DNA from: Bryum argenteum
Taxonomy: Eukaryota > Streptophyta > Bryopsida > Bryales > Bryaceae
Length of the DNA stretch: 64,000 nucleotides
Assembly: GCA_037043015.1 (NCBI GenBank)
Contig: CM073327.1
Location: 18,520,727-18,584,726, forward strand
Reading direction: 5' to 3'
Position numbers and translations under genes: made by a program. This document shows, piece after piece, positions 56,400-64,000 of this stretch (positions within the stretch are counted from its first letter, which is position 1; each line of letters opens with the position of its first letter). The notes under the pieces are model-generated. The model made no database searches and had not been told where the DNA came from. It saw nothing but the letters and a program-made list of their open reading frames with translations.

Positions 56400-57365
56400 G
56401 TTACGGTCGATTGGGAGAACCCCATGAATCCGAACGACCCCAGACTTCCCCCACCTCTCAGTCCGTCCGCCAATCACCCGGATCCCATGAGGCGAGCATG
56501 GCACCACTTCACGGAAGCCAGGTGCCAGTATTTCTTCTACCAAGGACTGCTGGCAAAACTATGCCAAGAGTTTGGAGTGAAGACGTTGCTGGAGGTCAAA
56601 CAGAAGTGGGACTCCAAGCCGGACGAGGAGCAGTTCCGACAGATGGAGAAACAAGTGACCAAGCTGATCCTGGAGAATAGACGTCTTCGCGAGACGGTCA
56701 GAAGAAGGGAGGAGGAACTCCTGGTCGGAAGGCAGGCCGTAATCACGGCAAACGAGCAGGTCGTAAAGCTCGTCGAAATCTGCGAGGTTCCGGCCGATGT
56801 ACTGCAGAAGGCGAACCTGTTCGAGGCCGGAATCCTGGAGTCGGAAGTGTTCAAGGCGGAGATCTTCAAGAAGTTTCTCTTGGCGGGAAAGACGTACGCC
56901 ACGAAAGTTGAGAAGAGCAACGCTGAAGTCAAGGTGCTCCTCGACGCCGTCCGGGAGCAGATGAAGGAGGTAGTCATGCCGGCCTTCACTTCTACTCCGG
57001 CCAAGACCCCTCGGCCGGATCCGATGAGGATGGAGAGGACGGATGCTGGGCCCTCCAGTCCGACCGACACGAAGGGCAAGGCGAAGGTGAAGACGGAGGC
57101 GGACGCACCCGTCCTAGCAGACTCCCCGGCCAAGAACACTCGCACCGCGAAGAGGAAGCTCACGGCCGAGGAATACGAGAAGTCTCCTGGAGCCCGAAGC
57201 TTCACGACATCGGCCTCGAGCACTCCGAAGAAGAGTTGAAAAGCGGGGACGAGACCAACTCCGGCGAGGACGAGTACGTGATAACCGATACGGGCAAGAG
57301 ATCAAGGCGGGGCGTATCGCAATGACGCCACTAAAGCGGCCGAGGCACGGAGTTAGTTTGCGAAG
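56400..57365 (+). pseudogene. Element D gag-like gene, 3' half
   Basis: Continues in frame from 51908 once Chromo-1 and one GGGAA are removed (VDEGE|VTVDWENPMNPNDP). Helical region RRREEELLVGRQAVITANEQ through KVEKSNAEVKVLLDAVREQM, then the basic tail KNTRTAKRKLTAEEYEKSPG. A one-base loss near 57193 relative to D2 shifts the frame, which then stops at 57239; without it the frame would end near 57365. Confidence 0.7.
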
Positions 57366-58691
57366 GAAGAGGTAGGACGTCTTAGAGGCCGGCGATCGAG
57401 GGACGGCCGGGGTTAGGGAGGTCGGATTGGTATCTCGTCCTAGGCCGAGATAGTGTTTTTCTTTTTGGGAATGCGTGCCGCTTTTTGAAGAGTAGGCCTG
57501 GTAGGCCGGCGCCGCAATCCAGTTAGGTATCTAAGTCGTTGACTTAGAAGTACTTATAGGTGGGAGTTTTGGCCACCTAAAACATTTCTTGCTTGAGTGT
57601 TAATCGAACCTTCTTATGTGCATACTCGGTGTGATCATTTCCCTGTCTCCTTTTCAGTTGAGTGCTTGGAAAGTCGGATCTACTGTGTTGGGTTATGAGT
57701 TGGGAGTTAGGAATCCGGATTCTTTGTTAGATCGTTTCTGTGGAGTTGAAGTCGGGTTGGGCGTATTCTTGAGTGCCTTGTGTCTTGAACTGGTCTAGGT
57801 GTCTGAGAGAGGGAAACTGCTGTGGTAAACACTTACGGTCTGGGAGGGTCTGGGAGTATAGTGTGTGAGGACGGATTCCAATCTGGCCTCCACCTGCCAC
57901 AGACTTGAGTTCCTCTGTAGTCTCAGAGGACGGATCAAGACAAGATGCGTGACCGAGAATACGTGTAGACGTCTTCTAGCCGGATTCGGAGCTCTTGGAG
58001 TCTGTCATTGTAGTAAGGGTGATAGGATAACCAGGACGGCCTGCGTGACCTGCTAGTTCGGACGCATAGGACGGATTAGTTGTAAGGACGTAATGTGTGC
58101 CTTAGTGTGTGCGTGTGTGTAAAGAGTCTAAGTGTGGAAGTTTCCGCCACGGTAAACATAAGGGAAAGAGTCTTTGTGCATCCCCTCTTGCAAAGGGATA
58201 CCCTTGCTATGCAAGGCTAAAACATAAGTTGGGACTAGAAACGTTTGTGGGTTTTGGTTGTTTTAGCACTACTTGTCTTGGTCACTTCACAGAATCCCTG
58301 GAACGATACACGAGTCACCTGAACACGGGTTTTACACCAATAAACGTGTAAGGGAAGATAAAGTGAATACATGGCATCCGACACTTTGCTATGGATATGG
58401 AAGTCAAGCCATCCGGTAAGGTGAAGTTCTTCACATTCTACCACACCTTTTAGCCCTCTTCATAGTTCTCATGGCGCCGCCCTTTATTAACTTGTTTCAC
58501 ATACCTCTTCGGGCCTTGTCTAAGTTCTTCTTGGTCCTTTTCAATAAGTTGCTATTTCATGACTACCAAGTCTTTTGCACCTTGGCTTTGTTCCATCTCC
58601 GATTGAAATCCATTCAAAAGCTAGGTCGTTAGGTATAAGTGGCTTCACACATAAGCCACCTTGGGCGGCGATTGACTCATAGCACCATGTC

Positions 58692-59397
58692 TCAATGCAT
58701 TATAGCTACCAACCGCCAAACCCTAGTAATCACTCTAATCACTTTGGTTTTCGGCAACCCATGATGCTGCCACCAAATGGTGAAAAGGAGCACCACCTTG
58801 TCAAAGGCGGTCGCCATCCCTTTTGTTGGCTCCATCCTTGCCAACTTACAAAACCTATCCACCACCACAAAGATGGCGTCACTTCCTCGTGACTCCGGAA
58901 GGCTTGTAATGAAATCCATAGAGACACACTCCCATGGACCATCCCGGATAGGCAAAGGCCATAACAAACCCACTTGCTTTTGATATGACGCCCGGTTGGC
59001 TTCACATTCAAGTGATACAAGTCTTCACATAATGGGCAATGTCTTCCTTGATTTCGGGCCAATAGAACCTCTTTGAAACCAAACATATGGTGGACTTCTC
59101 CCCCCTATGCCCGGCCAAGCGGTTGTCATGCTCCTCCTTGAGCACACTCAACCTCCACATGCCCTTTGGAACACACACCCTATTTTGCTTTAACTTGATC
59201 ATAGATTGATGAAGCCGGATACATTTGGGCTTCATGCCACACCTAAGTTCACTTAAGAACTTTTGAGCCTCAGGGTCTTTCATATACGCCTCCCTTATCC
59301 GTTTTGCCAAATCACCTTCTCCCGCATACATCACTCTCAAGACTTGCGTGGTATTTGACTTATGTTCACCTTCCAACCTAGTGCATCCGGCGCCCAT
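58692..59397 (-). pseudogene. Chromo-2 integrase remnant
   Basis: The zinc-binding region (LAGHRGEKSTICLVSKRFYW, HYVKTC) is at 59008-59397. The core, with [20 protein letters not shown] and KLARMEPT, is at 58692-58973 in another frame. Multiple indels. The GC-poor stretch 58384-58690 left of it is the remaining integrase core/C-terminal linker and is too degraded to read. Confidence 0.75.
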
Positions 59398-60323
59398 TCA
59401 CTCGGCCCGGCTTGTGAATCAACTCCACATTTATGAGCACTAAGGTAACATACCACCTCAATTGCTTGGGTGTAACTTTGGATTGTATTTCAAAGTACTT
59501 TAATGAATCATTATTGGTGAATACCTTGGTCTTGTGGAGACCAAGGTAATGTTGCCATGTCTTCAAACAATGCACCATGGCAAACATCTCCTTTTCATGC
59601 GTTGGCCAATTGATTTGAGTGTCATCCAATTTCTTGCTCTCAAATGCAATTGGCCTTCCTTCTTGCATGAGCACTCCCGATGGCAAAGTCACTTGCATCG
59701 GTATGCACCTCAAAAGGCTTCTCAAACTCCGGGAACTTCAAAACTGGCGGGGAGGAGAGTTTCTCCTTGAGTTTTTTGAAATGCTTGCACACATGAATCG
59801 GTCCCATCCAAGGCCAAGTTTTTCTTAAACAAACCGGACATGGGCATAGCAATCTTGGAGAAGTTCTTTATGAACCTCCCATAATAATAGGCCAACCCAA
59901 GCAATGACCTCAATTCCCGTGGGGTTGGCTCCCCTTCTTGATTGCTTCCACCTTCTTGTGGTCCGGTTTCACACTTTGCCCCGTCATAATGTCCAAGACC
60001 TCAATTACTTGCAAGCCAAACTCACTCTTCTCCCCATTTGTATACTACTTATTGTCCCTAAGTTTTTGAAGCACAATTGCAAGGTGTTGTGCATGCTCCT
60101 CCGCGGTTTTGGGGAACACCAATATGTCATCGATGTAGACAATGACAAACACATCTATCTCTTGATAGAACACCATATTCATGAGGGTTGTGAACGTTGA
60201 TGGGCGTTGCACAACCCAAAAGGCATCATCAAGGCCTTTTTCCACCTCCCAAATACACTTGGGAGGTGTGGAGTTAGAAGTGGGCTCATTCCCTTCAAGT
60301 CCCAAATCGGTCCTAAGCATCAT
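59398..60323 (-). pseudogene. Chromo-2 RT and RNase H remnant
   Basis: RT fragment with [20 protein letters not shown] (60045-60323), a thumb/connection region with LLGLAYYYGRFIKNFSKIA (59722-59913), and RNase H with FEVHTDASDFAIGS and GLHKTKVFTNNDSLKYFEI (59378-59852). Frames change several times. Confidence 0.75.
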
Positions 60324-61683
60324 CTAGAACCGGGTTTCCTCTAACTCCTCCAAGTTCACCAACTTGATCCTACTCCCTAACATGTTGGGAGCCTTGGTGA
60401 ACTCTAACTCAATCTCCTTGCCTTCGGGGTTGGCAACCACTCTCAATGGCCGCTTCATTATCTTTATCCCATAGGTATCAAAGGAAGTCTTACATAAGAT
60501 GAAACCAATCCCATCCATCTCACAAACCTTGAAGTTTTCCACAAAGGTGAAGTTTCGGCACTTCACTTCTACTTCCATTGCTACAAAGCATGTTTGGTGT
60601 GGCTTGCCTCTTTGCAAACCTCACTTGGATGAGCTTGCTTACTCAAATGCAAGCCCATCCTCTTCAATGCTTCGGGACTTATGAAAGAGTGGGTTGCCCC
60701 TTTGGTTTGGAGCAATGCATTGCCATGTGGCCCTTTTCACCACAATTCTAACAAGTTATGTGACTTGTCTCTTTTTTTTTGAATTATCCCCACTTTTAGT
60801 CATGTTCTTGGCAAACTTGTCCTTCCCATCCTTGGAAGGCCCACTCTCACCGCCCTTAAGCTTTTGCCAACCATTTTTCTTATGTTGGCTCTTGGATAGT
60901 AATTTGCCTTGCTCTCCGGTTGAGGCCCTCTCTTTAGAGGCCTTTTGGTGACCTTCATCATCACCAATCCCTTTTGCCAACTTGAGCAACTCGGCACAAG
61001 TCTCCGGCAATCTCGGCATCTTGAATAATGCCCGCTCCACCCAACCTTAGAGTCCATTGAAGAAAATGACCTATATGACCAATTCATCCAACTTCGGAGC
61101 ACATTCAAATGTGCATTGAAATCCTTTACATAGGCGTGAAGGGTGCCCGTTTGCTTCAATTGCACAAGGGCCATGCCATCCCGAATGTCTTGGTACTCCG
61201 AGGTGAAGCGATCACTTAGGATCCCCTTGAAACCGGTCCAAGTCAAGTTGCTCAACACTCCCGCGTTCTCATCCCGGAGACAAGTCCACCGCAAAAGAGC
61301 ATGCTCTTTCAAGAAGGTCACGAGAATGTTGAACTTGTCTTCTTTTCAAGTCTTTTGAGCCTCAGAGTAGAGCTCAAGTTCCACAATGAAGTCCTTGACC
61401 TTTTTGCCTTGCCCAATCCCGTGAAGGAAGAGGGCAAGTTGGTCTTGCACAACTTGCAGGAAGAAAGGCTTGATGCCTTTCCCTTGAGCTCCTTGATCTC
61501 TTTTTGCATGACTTGAAGAGTTTTGACAAGCTCATTGAACATTTCATCTCGTGCCTTCCGCTTGTGGCCGTGTTTCCCGGGACCGGGACTTGAAGGAGCT
61601 TCTTTCTCGTCATGGTGAGTGTCCTCCTCACCACTAGCAACTTCTCTTGGTTCCCCTTGCTCCTCTTTTATTTCCATCCGCAC
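60324..61683 (-). pseudogene. Chromo-2 gag and protease remnant
   Basis: Gag from about 61683 (EIKEEQGEPREVASGEEDTH, GHKRKARDEMFNELVKTLQV), then EHALLRWTCLRDENAGVLSN and FTSEYQDIRDGMALVQLKQ in another frame, parallel to Chromo-1 gag. The protease-linker region at 60324-60617 retains YGIKIMKRPLRVV-type sequence. A zinc knuckle is not readable. Confidence 0.7.
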
Positions 61684-62342
61684 ATTCGATGGACCTTAAA
61701 AAGACTCTTTATGAGGATATTCTCCGGCCTCAAAGGCTTGACTACGTATATTTGGGCCACATCGCGAGCTTCCGGCCCCTCGTGCCATCCTACTCTTGAT
61801 TAGATCCCGTTGCGTAGCCTCGCTCGATACCAAGTGTCGCGGCCCTAATTACTCCAACTCTTTTTTTCTCTCAATGAACCTTACTTAGTAGCGGAATCCC
61901 GGCTCACTTAGTTGATAGCAAACCGCCACGACTTTGCTAACACGTGCATGTGCCCACACACACAATGTTAGCACCATTCTAAGTCAAGGTGTCCAACCCA
62001 CCTTGACTCCATAACTCATTACCGAATACTCATTACCCGGAACTCCCACCAACACATGGACATGCCACTTGGTGGCACGGGGCGGCCTTCCACAAATGTC
62101 CAAGCTTCCAAGGGTGATACTAATCACCCCCGGAGCTAACCGCCCTTATCCATTGTCCAACTTCCCACTAGTCCCCTTCCACTCTTGTTTCTCACTCCAC
62201 TCGGGACATTGCCGGAAACCCTCCGATTGAAATGATGATTCTTACAGGATGTTTCGACGATCAATTGAGTTTTTCTTTCCAGCAACAACTTCAACTTCAC
62301 TACCAAATTCGACCTTCGAGCTCTTTTCCGGCGGAGCTATTG

Positions 62343-62743
62343 TTAGGCAGAACTCATCGCCCTCCTCACCACCTTGCAATCTTCAGTGCAATTATCACGA
62401 GTACGCTTCTTGCTGGGAATGAACAATGCCATATTGGGCGAGCGCTGTGGAATGCTGCTACTGCTGCTGCTTTCCTCTGAAGCATCGGTTGCTTGACCAA
62501 GTGTAAGAATGTTAAATCTTTTCTTTGAGACGGTTCTACAAACTGGGCATGGCTTTGGTCCGTTTTGGATCCAGCGGTACATGCAGGGCCAGCAGAACAC
62601 ATGAAAGTTGCAACTGGGTCACTTGGAAGCTCCATGCAGATGTGGCATTCGAAAGCTGCTGCTGCAGGTGAGGTCTCAATATTATTCCCTCCTTCCTCGC
62701 CTACACTCGAGGTAGCTGAAGATGGAAACAAGCTACCTTTCAT
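62343..62743 (-). pseudogene. RING-finger E3 ligase (RMA/RNF5-like), broken
   Basis: ATG at 62743 (MKGSLFPSSATSSVGEEGG). The RING starts FECHICMELPSDPVATF and continues, in a different frame, as FCWPCMYRWIQNGPKPCPVC. Between these halves the expected Cys-Gly-His ligand segment is missing and the frame shifts (near 62602). The second frame ends at 62343 after a Ser-rich tail (EESSSSSSIPQRSP). RMA-type ligases normally have a C-terminal membrane anchor; none is seen here. Inferred non-functional. Confidence 0.75.
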
Positions 62744-63287
62744 GATCACTATCACTATCTACACTGCTAGCAAAGGCGTCGTTTTTGGGCCCCTGAAACG
62801 CGGGACAGAGTCGCTTTTGATCGTGCAGAATGTGATCGTGTTCTGTAACCATTGGCAGGGTCTGCAGTCCGCGGGTCCCAATATTTGTCTGTTGTGACGG
62901 ATTTGAACGCAACCCTGAATCAAAAATGACGCCTTTACTAGTAGTGCTAGAGCTGCACGAAAAGCTGGAGTCACCGATGCCCTAATGAAGAGCTGCTCTT
63001 ACAGGAGCTGTATCTGAAGTATAAGCCAAAAAAAGTCTGTGGATGAATCTGTGGATGAATCAATGGATCTGAATCTGCTTATAAAGGCGTGCCATGAATA
63101 AGCCTTGATGGTAGTCTGGGATCTCGAGGAGTCTCAAGAGTAGGACATGAATTTGGTGTAAGTTCTAGATACTGAGGAAACTGATTTGAGGTGATTATCG
63201 TGTGTTTCAAAACCTATCGAAAAAATTTAAAACATTTTGACTCGTTTTGAAACTTTTCCGAAGAGGGGTTTCGAAACGTATGTAACA

Positions 63288-63409
63288 CCATATTCATTGA
63301 ATTGGCCAATCTTGATGATATTGGCTGCCACACTATTCAAATAAAGAGAGAAAATGAACTGAAATCATTGACACTATTCGAGCCAATTTGGCCAATTTAA
63401 TGAATATGG
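63288..63409. mobile_element. MITE copy 1
   Basis: 122 bp between inverted termini CCATATTCATTGAATTGGCC and its near reverse complement (one mismatch: CATTGAA versus CATTAAA). It contains CACTATTC near both sides and an AAAGAGAGAAAATGAACT centre shared with copy 2. It sits at the end of the duplicated RING exon fragment. Superfamily not determined. Confidence 0.75.
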
Positions 63410-63427
63410 CATTAATGTGCGTTGGAT

Positions 63428-63496
63428 AGCTGCAGGTGAGGTCTCATTCCCTCCTTTGCTCAAGGTGGCTGAAGATGGAAACAAGCTCCCTTCCAT
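63428..63496 (-). pseudogene. Duplicated fragment of the RING gene first exon
   Basis: MEGSLFPSSATLSKGGNETSPAA is read from ATG at 63496. It is the counterpart of MKGSLFPSSATSSVGEEGGN...SPAA in the gene at 62743. It stops where MITE copy 1 and its flank begin; the RING itself is absent. Confidence 0.7.
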
Positions 63497-63497
63497 G

Positions 63498-64000
63498 ACT
63501 AAAGCGGTAGAAAAAACTAAGTGGAGTAACTGATCCCGTGCGCAAAAACTACTCTGATTGCTCTTCACAAAAGCTATATTCGAAGCATGAGCAAGAAAGA
63601 AAGTGAATGAATCTACCATGGATGTATGTCTGCTTGTAAAGGCGTGCCAGTACCACCATCTTTATTAAATTGGCCACTTTATTTGGCCAAATTGGCTCAA
63701 ATAGTGTGATTTAAGTTCATTTTCTCTCTTTACTTGAATAGTGTGGGAGCCAATATCATCAAGATTGGCCATTTGCCAATTCAATGAATATGGTGTTCAT
63801 TAGCCTCGATGGGAATGTGGGATCTCGGGGGAGTGGGCCGAGTTTTTGAGTAGTCTCAGGAGTAGGATACGAATTTTGTACAAGTCCTCAATAGCTGGAA
63901 GACTACCAATATCTAACATGAATTATTGCAATGCAGCATACTGATGGGTAATTGTAAAGAATGACACAGAAAATGGCAGCTTCATGTGAGAATTTAGTTT
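63498..64000. other. Remainder of the right edge, duplicated non-coding flank
   Basis: Apart from MITE copy 2, 63600-63900 repeats 63040-63200 with substitutions (GATCTCG, GTCTCA.GAGTAGGA). No coding signal from 63900 to the edge. Confidence 0.5.
63650..63797. mobile_element. MITE copy 2, opposite orientation
   Basis: About 148 bp with core 63656-63793, the reverse complement of copy 1 with small indels. The surrounding sequence is a duplicate of about 63040-63180, which lacks the insertion: AAGGCGTGCC-ATGAATAAGCC there, versus AAGGCGTGCC-MITE-ATTAGCC here. This supplies a paralogous empty site. Confidence 0.75.

Larger units (their letters stand above)
50441..58383 (+). mobile_element. Element D (D1): LTR-like unit carrying a gag-like gene, with nested Chromo-1
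   Basis: Starts TGTCGGACCCC and ends GGCATCCGACA (7-bp inverted termini). It is flanked by a perfect 5-bp duplication CTTTG (50436-50440 and 58384-58388). After removing the nested Chromo-1 (51909-56394) and one GGGAA it is about 3.45 kb. No internal LTR pair, primer site or pol is visible. The 5' terminus resembles that of the giant LTR (44021), and the gene begins about 540 bases inside, as in that LTR. I infer a solo LTR; a non-autonomous element is the alternative. Confidence 0.75.
49256..62227 (-). mobile_element. Chromo-2, degenerate chromovirus on the minus strand, host of element D
   Basis: Two parts, 49256-50440 and 58384-62227, separated by element D. The 5' LTR remnant is 61835-62227: it matches the 3' 390 bases of the LTR at 24266-25782 and is cut at 62227. 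The primer site on the minus strand is TTGGTATCGAGCGAGGC, just left of 61835. Internal sequence 49256-49850 matches 23636-24230. The 3' LTR is missing, replaced by D2. Coding remnants are described separately. Confidence 0.8.

Noticed and set aside
50441..58383. Element D as a cut-and-paste DNA transposon
   Set aside because: Inverted ends are only 7 bp, the 5-bp duplication and TG...CA ends fit integrase-type insertion, and its protein resembles LTR-encoded gag-like proteins, with no transposase signature.

Overview
The window looks like nuclear DNA from a repeat-rich plant or close streptophyte relative. It has short GT-AG introns (86 to 136 nt inside coding regions), Ty3/gypsy chromoviruses with an initiator-Met-like primer site, a second gypsy lineage with a tRNA-Asp-like primer site, and a plant-type RING gene. 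I could not name the species. Almost every coding region carries single-base frameshifts or nonsense codons, so either most of it is decaying or the assembly has residual indel errors.

Region 1 (1-15.5 kb) is gene-bearing and is the most unusual part. Two genes diverge from an AT-rich spacer of about 4 kb. The minus-strand gene has its ATG at 1000 and runs off the left edge; it has a 5' UTR exon near 2.1-2.5 kb and a pair of E2F-type sites. The plus-strand gene has its ATG at 8023 and its stop at 13449; it has a degenerate methyltransferase-like domain and its N-terminus copies seven residues of the histone H3 tail. The first intron of each gene is about 1 kb long, lies in the 5' UTR, and holds an array of eleven copies of a 21-bp perfect palindrome (arm TTTAGCTCGA, one centre base, then its reverse complement). 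The arrays have constant pitches: about 78 and 53 bp in array 1, 52.5 bp in array 2, and 35 bp in a third array in a later intron. In array 2 the spacers differ in sequence, but several form their own centred 5-bp-stem, 6-nt-loop hairpin. Single copies of the palindrome sit in further introns, in one exon, and in a neighbouring decayed paralogue (13.6-15.5 kb). I count 33 copies, all between 1.1 and 15.3 kb.

Region 2 (15.7-44.0 kb) is a nest of LTR retrotransposons. The outer element lies on the minus strand. Its 5' LTR runs from 44021 down to 26673 and is about 9.3 kb long after removing a nested insertion. Next come a primer-binding site (26642-26662), a gag fragment, foreign LTR debris, and a truncated 3' LTR (22341-16541). 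These giant LTRs carry gag-like open reading frames in the sense direction, one of them intact at 1010 codons. A full chromovirus (Chromo-1, 34672-42731, target duplication CCTGC) is inserted in the 5' LTR.

Region 3 (44.0-47.9 kb) holds a small two-exon acidic gene on the minus strand, a tRNA-derived SINE-like head and otherwise unassigned sequence.

Region 4 (47.9-62.2 kb) is a second three-level nest. A minus-strand chromovirus (Chromo-2) is interrupted by element D (50441-58383, target duplication CTTTG). D is interrupted in turn by an internally deleted Chromo-1 copy (51909-56394, target duplication GGGAA). D looks like a solo LTR of about 3.45 kb that itself carries a gag-like gene related to those in the giant LTRs.

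Region 5 (62.2-64 kb) contains a broken RING-finger gene, a duplicated fragment of its first exon, and two related MITEs, one of which has a paralogous empty site in the same window.
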